NCBI GenBank assembly: GCA_016219235.1
Contig: JACRBO010000809.1
Span: 1-5,398 of the forward strand
DNA length: 5,398 bases
Reading direction: 5' to 3'
Origin: Chloroflexota bacterium
GTDB lineage: Bacteria > Chloroflexota > Anaerolineae > Fen-1058
The notes under the pieces are model-generated. The model saw only the letters and a program-made list of their open reading frames with translations, was not told where the DNA came from and searched no databases. Both the position numbers and the translations under genes were made by a program. Below are positions 1 to 5,398 of the stretch, in pieces (position 1 is the stretch's first letter; every line of letters begins with the position of its first letter).

Positions 1-2
1 AC

Positions 3-269
3 CCCGATTTTGAACGTGCCGTGCGTGAAGCGCTGGCCGATGTGAACTATGACATGGTGCCGGTTCTGGCGAAACTCTCGCCCGAACAGCGCTTCGCTAT
101 GATTGGTGATCTGGCCGATCACGCCCGCGAGACGTACATCGCGCAGGAACTACATGCGGTCCCCAATCTGTCGTTGGAGGAAGCACGTTGGCGCGCGGCG
201 GAGAGGATGCTGTTGAATGGCGGAATCGATCCGGCGGTCGTACAGAGAGTTTGTCGGTGTCGTCGCTGA
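3..269 (+). CDS. Small MenA1/Rv0078B-like putative antitoxin, 5' end uncertain
   Basis: Seen: this reading frame is open to the left edge of the window, so the gene may begin outside it. In-frame start candidates are GTG at 21 (82 residues) and ATG at 54 (71 residues); neither has a convincing Shine-Dalgarno sequence. The predicted protein is almost entirely helical. Its core has the pattern LSPEQRF, then a stretch of small and acidic residues, then PNLSLEEARWRAAERML. Known: this layout (SPEER-like start, a long helix, then P-x-LSEEEA) is typical of small proteins encoded just before MenT1-type nucleotidyltransferases, whose mycobacterial example is MenA1 (Rv0078B), an antitoxin that binds the toxin directly. 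Inferred: it neutralises the NTase encoded by the overlapping next gene. Odd: after the usual core the protein continues with about 16 residues ending in VCRCRR, and this tail is encoded by DNA that also encodes the NTase N-terminus. The family assignment rests on pattern and neighbourhood only. Confidence 0.62.
   Translation, partial: PDFERAVREALADVNYDMVPVLAKLSPEQRFAMIGDLADHARETYIAQELHAVPNLSLEEARWRAAERMLLNGGIDPAVVQRVCRCRR
200..206 (+). promoter_or_regulatory. Shine-Dalgarno for the first NTase
   Basis: GGAGAGG lies 10 nt before the ATG at 217, inside the coding sequence of the small upstream gene. The frame of the NTase has a TGA stop immediately before this ATG (214-216), so 217 is the most upstream possible start. 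The motif therefore supports that start despite the long overlap. The only nearby alternative, a GTG at 271, would remove the first helix. Confidence 0.5.
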
Positions 270-831
270 CGTGTTGGATGAGCTAGGTATTGAGTATGGG
301 ATTGCCGGTTCGTTCGCCAGCAGTCAGTACGGCGAGCCGCGCCAGACACTCGACGTTGATCTGACACTGCATCTTCGGCCCGTAGATGCAGACCGTTTTG
401 CCGCCGCGTTTGAAGCCGTACAGATGGCGGCTGATCCCTATGCGATTCGCGAAACCTACGACTACACCAATCCGCTGCCGTTTGCCGTGATTGACTATGC
501 CAACGGCTGGAAGGCCGATTGCTATTTCTGGCGGAAAGCCGCTTACGATCAAGCCGCTTTTGCCCGCCGGCTGGAATGGCCGTACCCCGAAGCGAAACGC
601 GGCCAGCTGTGGTTGTATGCGCCCGAAGATGTGATCCTGATGAAGCTGGTCTACTATCGAATGTCGCAGGGCGTTTCCACCAAGCATCTGCGTGACATCG
701 CGGCGATGCTGGCGAATATGGAGCGTTGGAGCAGATCGTTGGATGTTAGTTACATGACTCAGTGGGCAAATCAGTTGCAGGTAAGCGAGTATTGGTTGAA
801 GTTGTGGAAGGATTCTCAATCGAAGCAATGA
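217..831 (+). CDS. MenT1-like nucleotidyltransferase, putative toxin
   Basis: Seen: 204 residues with the hallmarks of a minimal DNA polymerase beta-fold NTase. These are G31-S32, thirteen residues, then D46-V-D48 (in PRQTLDVDLT), and a probable third metal-binding acid at D101 in GWKADCYFW. A C-terminal helical domain starts at APEDVILMKL (residues 135-144; conserved K143) and contains the DVSYMTQWANQL segment. Known: this arrangement is shared by AbiEii/MenT proteins. MenT1 and MenT3 of Mycobacterium tuberculosis transfer nucleotides to the tRNA acceptor end and block translation; MenT1 is about this size. Inferred: a cytoplasmic growth-inhibiting tRNA-modifying toxin, held in check by the small protein encoded directly upstream, with which it overlaps by 53 nt. 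All expected catalytic residues are present, so it looks active. It could instead be a defence or antibiotic-modifying NTase, but the EDxxLMK C-terminal domain and the partner gene favour a toxin-antitoxin role. Confidence 0.8.
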   Translation: MAESIRRSYREFVGVVADVLDELGIEYGIAGSFASSQYGEPRQTLDVDLTLHLRPVDADRFAAAFEAVQMAADPYAIRETYDYTNPLPFAVIDYANGWKADCYFWRKAAYDQAAFARRLEWPYPEAKRGQLWLYAPEDVILMKLVYYRMSQGVSTKHLRDIAAMLANMERWSRSLDVSYMTQWANQLQVSEYWLKLWKDSQSKQ

Positions 832-874
832 CGTGATCGTTAGCTGTTATTCTGTCGGAGTAAAAGAACAAATC

Positions 875-1690
875 ATGTCCGTTCAACCCTCTGAAACTGA
901 GTCTACCGAAGATTTCCGCGATTCAAACCTGGTGCTCGGCTTGGCCGTTGCGGCGGCGATGGCCTTCGCCTGGTGGAGGGTGATGGACCTGTTGCAAGTC
1001 TCTTACAGTGGTCGCGCGCAGGACGCCGGTATTTCTCAGCAGCTGGTGACTGTGCTCCGCAATACCTTTCCCAATGGATTCTGGGTGGGAACCCTGCTCT
1101 TGCAGCCGCGAACCTATAGGCCGCCGCTACGTACTCGCCTCAGTCTGGCGATCATCGGGGCGTTGGTTGGCGGGCTGCTCTATGTAGTGATGGGTGCCAC
1201 ACGGATTTTATTGGAAGCGGCTTTCGGCGAGGCAGTCGGCGGTACGATCTTCTGGACCTTGTTCGGTATTCTGGTCGCATTTGGCTTCTCTTCAACCGGG
1301 GTAATTGCACTTGAGACAAAAGCAAAATCGATGAGTTTCAGAGAATACTGGCCCGCTCTCTTCCGGCTGGGTAGACGCGCCACGCTGCGTTGGATAGTTT
1401 GGACGGTATACGGCGGCTTTATCAGTTTTCTGATCGGGCTGGCGCTCAATCATATCATCAGCCAGGCCGAGTTCATTCTGTTGATTCTGCCCGTTGCTTC
1501 CTGGGGACTGTGGTGGGGTAAACCGGCGATTGTTTTCAATTCCAGTCGGCGCAACAACGCGATTCGCACGATAGCCGGTCTGGTCGCCATTGTCGGGCCG
1601 ATTCTGCTCATGACCATCAGCGTGCCGTTGGGGTTGCTGATGTTAGTCAGTGTTATTCTGCTTTACGCGGTCATGACTTTGCGCAAGTGA
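875..1690 (+). CDS. Multi-pass membrane protein, unknown function
   Basis: Not recognised as a named family. From the ATG at 875 it has 271 residues. A short polar, acidic N-terminus (about 17 residues) is followed by six or seven hydrophobic segments at roughly 18-40, 88-108, 122-146, 170-192, 198-216 and 231-268; the last is long enough for two passes. A basic loop at about 148-171 (TKAKSM...FRLGRRATLR) and another at 224-231 (SRRNNAIR) suggest cytoplasmic faces. No enzymatic motif is visible. A GTG at 833 would add 14 residues (MIVSCYSVGVKEQI) that do not look like coding sequence and have no ribosome site. The ATG has GGAG at 857-860, although 14 nt away, so start choice is uncertain. It follows the MenT-like gene by 43 bp on the same strand and may be co-transcribed. 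Its 3' end converges with the minus-strand NTase, leaving 45 bp between them. Any link to the toxin is inferred from position only. Confidence 0.72.
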   Translation: MSVQPSETESTEDFRDSNLVLGLAVAAAMAFAWWRVMDLLQVSYSGRAQDAGISQQLVTVLRNTFPNGFWVGTLLLQPRTYRPPLRTRLSLAIIGALVGGLLYVVMGATRILLEAAFGEAVGGTIFWTLFGILVAFGFSSTGVIALETKAKSMSFREYWPALFRLGRRATLRWIVWTVYGGFISFLIGLALNHIISQAEFILLILPVASWGLWWGKPAIVFNSSRRNNAIRTIAGLVAIVGPILLMTISVPLGLLMLVSVILLYAVMTLRK

Positions 1691-1735
1691 ACTCACTCGC
1701 CGGGGAGCAGCTTTCGATTACATAGAGGCGAGGAC

Positions 1736-2314
1736 TTATTCTGATGGCGACCTGGATGATCTGGCGCGCAATCGGCGGTATGTGACGATTAGCGTTGAAT
1801 CATCAAGGGCCTGTTCAAGCAGGCGCAGCCAACGCAAGACGTAACTGTCGTCCAATTTGTCGCCCTGATAGCGGATGAGGTTTTCCACATCAACCTGGTC
1901 TTGAAGGCGTGTGGAGATGATTTTATAGATGAGCAAGTCTTCAGCCGTGCAGACGCGCGCTGATGCGCCCGGTTCGAGTTCGACCAGCTGTGCGCGCTGA
2001 ATCGCGTCGTGATCGAGACTCACGTCGGCCAGCTGCAGATCGATCCGTATACCGGCCGGGTCCTTTACGAAGAGCACGCCGTTGCGCTGAAGTGCTTGCA
2101 GAGGATTGGGCTGCAACGGAGTGTAATCAGGCTGTAGCACATTCAAGAGTCTTTGGGCGCCGTCTCGCTCGAGCAGAACCTTGAAATCAGCGTCTTCGGT
2201 GGCGCGTGGCCGCGCCCACATACCCACCGCAATCCCGCCAATAACCGCCGAATCGATCCCGGCGGCGCTCAAACGCTGTTGAAGGCGTATCACGGCCTGA
2301 TACAATGGATTCAT
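1736..2314 (-). CDS. Second AbiEii/DUF6036-like nucleotidyltransferase, putative toxin
   Basis: Seen: 192 residues from the ATG at 2314. NTase motifs are G26-G27, thirteen residues, then D41-A-D43 (in RPRATEDADF), with a third acid probably D92 in GIRIDLQLAD. The C-terminal domain begins TAEDLLIYKI (123-132; K131), followed by TRLQDQVDVENLI and LDDSYVLRWL, a pattern usual in AbiEii-like and DUF6036 NTases. The tail after residue 180 is basic and serine-rich. Start choice: the ATG overlaps the stop of the upstream small gene as ATGA, a classic sign of translational coupling. A GTG at 2335 in the same frame would add seven residues (MAARSSS) and a longer overlap, and is less likely. No strong ribosome site precedes the ATG, which fits coupling. 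Known: such NTases are often toxins or phage-defence effectors paired with a small antitoxin. Inferred: toxin of a second pair. It differs clearly from the NTase at 217-831 (GG instead of GS, different C-terminal domain), so this is not a recent duplication. Its substrate is unknown. Confidence 0.78.
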   Translation of the reverse strand: MNPLYQAVIRLQQRLSAAGIDSAVIGGIAVGMWARPRATEDADFKVLLERDGAQRLLNVLQPDYTPLQPNPLQALQRNGVLFVKDPAGIRIDLQLADVSLDHDAIQRAQLVELEPGASARVCTAEDLLIYKIISTRLQDQVDVENLIRYQGDKLDDSYVLRWLRLLEQALDDSTLIVTYRRLRARSSRSPSE

Positions 2315-2547
2315 TGAGGATGATCTCGCAGCCACTGGGCCAAACGTACGAGGCGGCGCTGCCGTTCGATGAGCGCGGCTTCGCGTTCGGCCTGATAAGC
2401 CGCATCTTCACGCAGGCGCGGCGCATAGGCTTCGTACAAAAGCGCAAACTGCCGCAGCTTCTCGGCAATCGTCATCTCGCGGAGCAGGCGCGTTTCTTCA
2501 GCTTCAATTTCAGTCCAGCGGGTGCGGAGCGTGCTCAGGTCTTGCAT
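2311..2547 (-). CDS. Small helical protein, putative antitoxin of the second NTase
   Basis: Seen: 78 residues, highly charged (many E and R) and predicted to be nearly all helix, with leucine spacing that suggests coiled coil at about 1-30 and 50-75. The segment LREMTIAEKLRQFALLYEAY (about 22-41) resembles the L-x-x-(L/M)-(T/S)-x-x-E-(K/R)-L start of small antitoxins paired with NTases. No DNA-binding domain or enzyme motif is seen. It is first in a two-gene minus-strand unit and its stop overlaps the NTase start by ATGA. Inferred: it binds and neutralises that NTase. Its ATG lies only 6 nt after a perfect TATAAT, implying a leaderless or nearly leaderless mRNA, and no Shine-Dalgarno sequence is seen. 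The small gene itself is well supported by the tight coupling; its role as an antitoxin is inferred from context. Confidence 0.68.
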   Translation of the reverse strand: MQDLSTLRTRWTEIEAEETRLLREMTIAEKLRQFALLYEAYAPRLREDAAYQAEREAALIERQRRLVRLAQWLRDHPQ

Positions 2548-2553
2548 AGAGTG

Positions 2554-2559
2554 ATTATA
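2554..2559 (-). promoter_or_regulatory. TATAAT -10 element of the minus-strand NTase unit
   Basis: On the minus strand this reads TATAAT, followed by CACTCT and then the ATG at 2547. With the usual 6-8 nt between -10 and start of transcription, the transcript would begin at or next to the ATG, so the message would be leaderless. No good -35 is present at 16-18 nt; the best match (TTGAAG) is only 12 nt upstream, so the -10 may work alone or with an activator. Confidence 0.5.
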
Positions 2560-2561
2560 CT
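2556..2561 (+). promoter_or_regulatory. Candidate -10 (TATACT) for acnA, overlapping the divergent -10
   Basis: TATACT on the plus strand would start transcription near 2568, giving a 5' leader of about 48 nt before acnA. No -35 match is visible at 17 nt. It overlaps the minus-strand TATAAT by four bases, so the two polymerases could not bind together. It is one of few AT-rich hexamers in the 68-bp gap, but the match may be fortuitous. Confidence 0.28.
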
Positions 2562-2575
2562 ACGACAGCAACTTC

Positions 2576-2598
2576 AATCGGCGTTCACGCCAATGATT
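2576..2598 (+). promoter_or_regulatory. Inverted repeat in the divergent region, candidate operator or leader hairpin
   Basis: The perfect arms GGCGT (2580-2584) and ACGCC (2587-2591) surround a 2-nt centre. Flanking AATC (2576-2579) and GATT (2595-2598) extend the symmetry with a 3-nt bulge. It sits about 30-50 bp before the minus-strand antitoxin start and just before the acnA ribosome site. It could be an operator for either gene. As RNA, the 2-nt centre is too short for an ideal loop, which favours a DNA-level site or a shorter stem. Confidence 0.35.
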
Positions 2599-2606
2599 TC
2601 AAAAGC

Positions 2607-2612
2607 GAGGGA
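2607..2612 (+). promoter_or_regulatory. Shine-Dalgarno of acnA
   Basis: GAGGGA, with core GAGG at 2607-2610 ending 5 nt before the ATG at 2616. This is a good ribosome site and fixes the acnA start; it contrasts with the absence of any such site before the divergent antitoxin. Confidence 0.7.
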
Positions 2613-2615
2613 AAG

Positions 2616-5297
2616 ATGACTCAGAGTAAAGATTTCTTCAACGCCCGCAGCACCTTCGATACCGGTTCCGGCGAAGCCGTGCTCTATCGCCTCAGCGCAC
2701 TCGGCAACACCGATCGGCTGCCGTTCTCGATCAAGGTGATGCTGGAGAGCGTGCTGCGCAACTGCGACGGCTACGTCGTCACCGAAGAGGACGTGCGGAC
2801 GTTGGCGAACTACAACGCCAAGTCGCCCGCACAGGTCGAAGTGCCGTTCAAGTTGGCGCGCGTGGTCATGCAGGACTTTACCGGCGTGCCCGGCGTGGTC
2901 GATCTGGCGGCGATGCGAGCCGCGGCTAAACGGTTGGGCGGTGATGCCAAAAAGATCAATCCGCTCATCCCGGTCGATCTCGTGATCGATCACTCGGTGC
3001 AGGTCGATTATTTCGGCACGCCCGACGCTTTACGCCTCAACTCTGATGTCGAGTTCGAGCGCAATCAGGAACGCTATGAGTTCCTGCGCTGGGGCCAGCA
3101 GGCCTTCACCAACTTCCGCGTTGTACCGCCCGCGACCGGCATCATCCATCAAGTGAATCTTGAATTCCTCGCGAAAGTGGTCATGGTCAAAGACGGCGTC
3201 GCTTACCCCGATACGCTCGTCGGCACCGACAGCCACACGACCATGATCAATGGCGTGGGCATCGTGGGCTGGGGCGTGGGCGGCATCGAGGCCGAGGCGG
3301 TGATGTTGGGCCAGCCGTTGTACATCCTCACGCCGAAGGTCGTCGGCTTCAAGTTGACGGGCCAGCTGCGCGAAGGCGTGACTGCGACCGATCTCGCTTT
3401 GACGGTGACACAGATTTTGCGCAAGCACGGCGTCGTCGATAAGTTCGTGGAATTTTATGGCGCGGGCCTCAGCCAGATCGCGCTGACCGATCGCGCCACG
3501 ATTGCGAACATGGCGCCCGAATACGGCGCGACGATGGGCTTCTTCCCGATCGATGCGGAGACGCTCAATTACCTGCGTCGCACCGGCCACTCCGATCAAG
3601 AAGTGATGTTGGTCGAACGCTATGCGCAGGAGCAGGGTCTCTTCCGCACCGATGACACGCTCGATCCCGAATACACTGAGACGTTGGAACTCAACCTGGC
3701 CGACGTGGTGCCTAGCCTCGCCGGTCCCAAGCGCCCGCAAGATCGCGTGCCACTGACCGAGATGAAGCAGTCGTTTGAAGCCGCCCTCGTTGCCCCTGTC
3801 AAAGATCGCGGCTTTGGTCTGGCAGACTCCGATCTCGAGCGCAAATCAGCAATCAGCAATCAGCAATCAGCAATCGGACACGGCGCAGTAGTGATTGCTT
3901 CGATTACGTCTTGCACCAATACGTCCAATCCGTCGGTGTTGATCGCGGCGGGACTGGTCGCCAAGAAGGCGGCCGAGCGCGGCCTGAAACCGCCAACGTA
4001 CGTGAAGACCAGCCTTGCGCCCGGCTCGAAGGTCGTGAGCGAATATCTCAAGGAAGCGGGTTTGCTATCGTATCTTGAGCAAATCGGTTTTGATGTGGTG
4101 GCTTACGGCTGCACGACGTGCATCGGTAACAGCGGCCCGCTGCCGCAGCCGGTAGCCGATGCGATCACGGACGGCAACCTCGTCGCGGCCGCGGTGTTGA
4201 GCGGCAATCGCAACTTCGAGGGACGCGTGAATCCCTTCGTGAAAGCGAATTACCTGGCATCGCCGCCGCTGGTGGTGGCGTATGCGCTGGCCGGAACGGT
4301 GGACATCGATCTCGCGAGTGAACCGATCGGGACGGATAAGCACGGCCAGCCCGTGATGTTGAAAGACATTTGGCCTACGCAAAAAGAGGTGTCTGATCTC
4401 GTCGCCAACTCGATCAAGCCGGAGATGTTCAAGCGCTCGTACGGCAACGTCTTCGATGGCAATCCGCAGTGGAACGAGATTCCGGTGTCGGGCGGCGAAC
4501 TGTATCAATGGAACGAGGCTTCGACGTACATTCAAGAGCCGCCGTTCTTCAAAGAAACCACGCTCGACGTGCAGCCCATTCAACCGATCGGTGGGGCGCG
4601 CGTGCTGGCGATCTTTGGCGATTCGGTCACAACCGATCACATCTCGCCGGCGGGCAACATCGCGGAGAACAGCCCGGCGGGACAATATCTCATCTCGCTC
4701 GGCGTGAAGAAAGCCGACTTCAATCAGTACGGCACGCGGCGCGGCAACGATCGCGTGCTGACGCGCGGCACGTTCGCCAACATCCGCATCAAGAACCTGA
4801 TGGTGCCCGGCGTCGAAGGCGGCGTGACGGTGCATCAACCGAGCGGAGAACGCCTGAGTATTTTCGATGCGGCGTTGAAGTACAAGGATGCAGGCATCCC
4901 ATCGATCGTGCTGGCGGGCAAGGAATACGGCACGGGATCGAGCCGCGATTGGGCGGCTAAAGGCCCGTATTTGCAGGGCGTGCGCGCGGTGATTGCAGAA
5001 TCGTTCGAGCGCATTCACCGCAGCAACCTCGTCGGCATGGGCATCCTGCCGCTGCAATTCAAGGACGGGCAGAACGCGGAGTCGCTGGGGTTAACGGGGC
5101 AAGAAGAGATCGACATCGTGGGCCTGAGCGACGACCTACGGCCGCGACAGGATGTCACGGTGCAGGCCAGGAAGGCTGATGGCTCAATCACGGAGTTCAA
5201 GGTGACCGTTCGCATCGACACGCCGATTGAGGTGGAGTATTATCGGAACGGCGGCATCTTGCAGACGGTGTTACGGAAGTTGATGAAGGAAGCGTAG
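2616..5297 (+). CDS. acnA: Aconitate hydratase, AcnA/IRP1 type, full length
   Basis: Interconverts citrate and isocitrate through cis-aconitate in the TCA cycle; cytoplasmic, [4Fe-4S] enzyme. Seen: 893 residues, matching the family (E. coli AcnA has 891). The N-terminal catalytic part carries DFTGVP (87-92), DHSVQVD (125-131) and [13 protein letters not shown] (203-215). The cluster cysteines are C433 in [11 protein letters not shown] and C499/C502 in [23 protein letters not shown] is at 528-537. The C-terminal swivelling domain has [15 protein letters not shown] (668-682), RRGND (708-712) and the substrate/catalytic motif [17 protein letters not shown] (768-784). All key residues are intact. 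The start has a good GAGG ribosome site. Odd: residues 410-420 ([11 protein letters not shown]) are encoded by a 7-bp tandem repeat, in the linker just before the [11 protein letters not shown] segment, where family members vary in length. It is transcribed away from the minus-strand NTase unit, sharing a 68-bp control region, and is followed by a strong hairpin. Confidence 0.97.
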   Translation: MTQSKDFFNARSTFDTGSGEAVLYRLSALGNTDRLPFSIKVMLESVLRNCDGYVVTEEDVRTLANYNAKSPAQVEVPFKLARVVMQDFTGVPGVVDLAAMRAAAKRLGGDAKKINPLIPVDLVIDHSVQVDYFGTPDALRLNSDVEFERNQERYEFLRWGQQAFTNFRVVPPATGIIHQVNLEFLAKVVMVKDGVAYPDTLVGTDSHTTMINGVGIVGWGVGGIEAEAVMLGQPLYILTPKVVGFKLTGQLREGVTATDLALTVTQILRKHGVVDKFVEFYGAGLSQIALTDRATIANMAPEYGATMGFFPIDAETLNYLRRTGHSDQEVMLVERYAQEQGLFRTDDTLDPEYTETLELNLADVVPSLAGPKRPQDRVPLTEMKQSFEAALVAPVKDRGFGLADSDLERKSAISNQQSAIGHGAVVIASITSCTNTSNPSVLIAAGLVAKKAAERGLKPPTYVKTSLAPGSKVVSEYLKEAGLLSYLEQIGFDVVAYGCTTCIGNSGPLPQPVADAITDGNLVAAAVLSGNRNFEGRVNPFVKANYLASPPLVVAYALAGTVDIDLASEPIGTDKHGQPVMLKDIWPTQKEVSDLVANSIKPEMFKRSYGNVFDGNPQWNEIPVSGGELYQWNEASTYIQEPPFFKETTLDVQPIQPIGGARVLAIFGDSVTTDHISPAGNIAENSPAGQYLISLGVKKADFNQYGTRRGNDRVLTRGTFANIRIKNLMVPGVEGGVTVHQPSGERLSIFDAALKYKDAGIPSIVLAGKEYGTGSSRDWAAKGPYLQGVRAVIAESFERIHRSNLVGMGILPLQFKDGQNAESLGLTGQEEIDIVGLSDDLRPRQDVTVQARKADGSITEFKVTVRIDTPIEVEYYRNGGILQTVLRKLMKEA
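3844..3875 (+). repeat. 7-bp tandem repeat (AATCAGC) inside acnA
   Basis: Four perfect AATCAGC copies (3844-3871) plus a partial AATC. Because the unit is not a multiple of three, it is read in successive frames and encodes [11 protein letters not shown] (residues 410-420). It lies between domains in a length-variable linker, so the protein tolerates it, but gain or loss of a single copy would shift the frame. It is the only tandem repeat of this kind noticed in a coding region of the window. Confidence 0.9.
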
Positions 5298-5303
5298 CTG
5301 ACT

Positions 5304-5396
5304 GTCAACGGACTTGACATCGGACAAGCGGACAAAACGGATGTCGACCGAGTCCGTTTCCGTCCGTTTGTCCGTTTCGCGCAGCGGTCCGTTGAC
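5304..5396. repeat. Nested inverted repeat of TCCGTTT/AACGGA units after acnA
   Basis: Outer arms are a perfect 10-bp pair, GTCAACGGAC (5304-5313) and GTCCGTTGAC (5387-5396). Between them lies a long inner hairpin (5321-5374). The unit TCCGTTT occurs at 5353-5359, 5363-5369 and 5371-5377, with TCCGTTG at 5388-5394; the left half carries CGGACAA twice (5321, 5329). The structure almost reaches the window end, so its full extent is unknown. It may be a dispersed repeat or MITE-like element. No coding sequence is seen in it. Confidence 0.8.
5321..5374 (+). terminator. Strong hairpin, candidate acnA terminator
   Basis: The arms 5321-5341 and 5353-5374 pair through 7 bp, a G-T wobble, 5 bp, a 2x2 mismatch and 6 bp with one bulged T, around an 11-nt loop. 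It starts 24 nt after the acnA stop, the right place for a terminator. Only three T residues (5375-5377) follow the stem, so it is not a classic intrinsic terminator. It could instead stabilise the 3' end of the message or be part of the surrounding repeat. Confidence 0.45.
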
Positions 5397-5398
5397 GG

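Noticed and set aside
283..828. 181-codon minus-strand frame opposite the first NTase
   Set aside because: The plus-strand protein carries a complete NTase signature; the antisense product has none.
833..874. GTG start giving 14 extra residues for the membrane protein
   Set aside because: The extra residues do not look like a normal N-terminus and no ribosome site precedes the GTG; the ATG at 875 is preferred, though not certain.
1696..1732. CTCGCC/GGCGAG inverted repeat as a bidirectional terminator between the convergent genes
   Set aside because: Only 6 bp with a 25-nt loop and no T-run on either strand; too weak to call.
217..2314. The two NTases as a recent duplication
   Set aside because: They share only the fold-level motifs; the sequence around GS/GG and the C-terminal domains differ throughout.
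2315..2335. GTG start at 2335 for the second NTase
   Set aside because: It adds only MAARSSS and a 25-nt overlap; the ATG in the ATGA overlap is a better coupled start.
3030..3740. 236-codon open frame on the minus strand inside acnA
   Set aside because: Same antisense shadow pattern, no ribosome site and no recognisable motif.
3840..3880. Frameshift or broken aconitase at the heptamer repeat
   Set aside because: The frame is restored across the repeat and leads directly into the conserved [18 protein letters not shown] segment; the gene is intact.
4456..4960. Plus-strand frames in alternative phases within acnA
   Set aside because: Arginine-rich shadow translations; the acnA frame is uninterrupted through this region.
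4065..5057. 330-codon open frame on the minus strand inside acnA
   Set aside because: Its product is full of H, R, A and D with no domain pattern, as expected for the antisense of a GC-rich gene. acnA on the other strand has every conserved motif.
5304..5398. CRISPR array at the right end
   Set aside because: The repeated words are only 7-8 bp and closely packed, with no 25-40 bp repeats and unique spacers.

Overview
The window is dense bacterial DNA of moderate-to-high GC with five or six protein genes and no RNA genes. The aconitase is of the bacterial AcnA (IRP1-like) type. Its sequence style, a leaderless-looking promoter and short GC-rich repeats would fit a free-living or metagenomic lineage such as Chloroflexota (Anaerolineae-like). 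That taxonomic guess is an inference from general resemblance and is weak.

Layout, left to right. (1) Positions 3-831, plus strand: a small helical protein, possibly cut by the left edge, overlaps a 204-residue nucleotidyltransferase (NTase). The NTase has GS-x13-DxD and PEDxxLMK motifs. The pair resembles the mycobacterial MenA1/MenT1 (Rv0078B/Rv0078A) toxin-antitoxin system. (2) Positions 875-1690, plus strand: a multi-pass membrane protein of unknown function, 43 bp behind the NTase and possibly in the same operon. (3) Positions 1736-2547, minus strand: a second two-gene unit, convergent to the first. A 78-residue charged helical protein overlaps a second, different NTase (GG-x13-DxD) by 4 nt (ATGA). 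This also looks like a toxin-antitoxin pair. (4) Positions 2548-2615: a 68-bp divergent regulatory region. It holds a perfect minus-strand TATAAT 6 nt from an ATG, an overlapping plus-strand TATACT, and a GGCGT-TC-ACGCC inverted repeat. (5) Positions 2616-5297, plus strand: full-length aconitase, with a 7-bp tandem repeat inside the coding sequence at a domain linker. (6) Positions 5298-5398: nested inverted repeats built from TCCGTTT-type units, which may terminate acnA or belong to a dispersed repeat family.

The part with most potential novelty is the 2.5-kb accessory block before acnA. Two non-identical NTase modules, each with its own small partner, face each other across a membrane-protein gene. 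Whether these act on tRNA like MenT, act in phage defence like AbiE, or do something else cannot be settled from sequence alone. Acn itself is an ordinary TCA-cycle gene whose divergent neighbour shares its promoter region.
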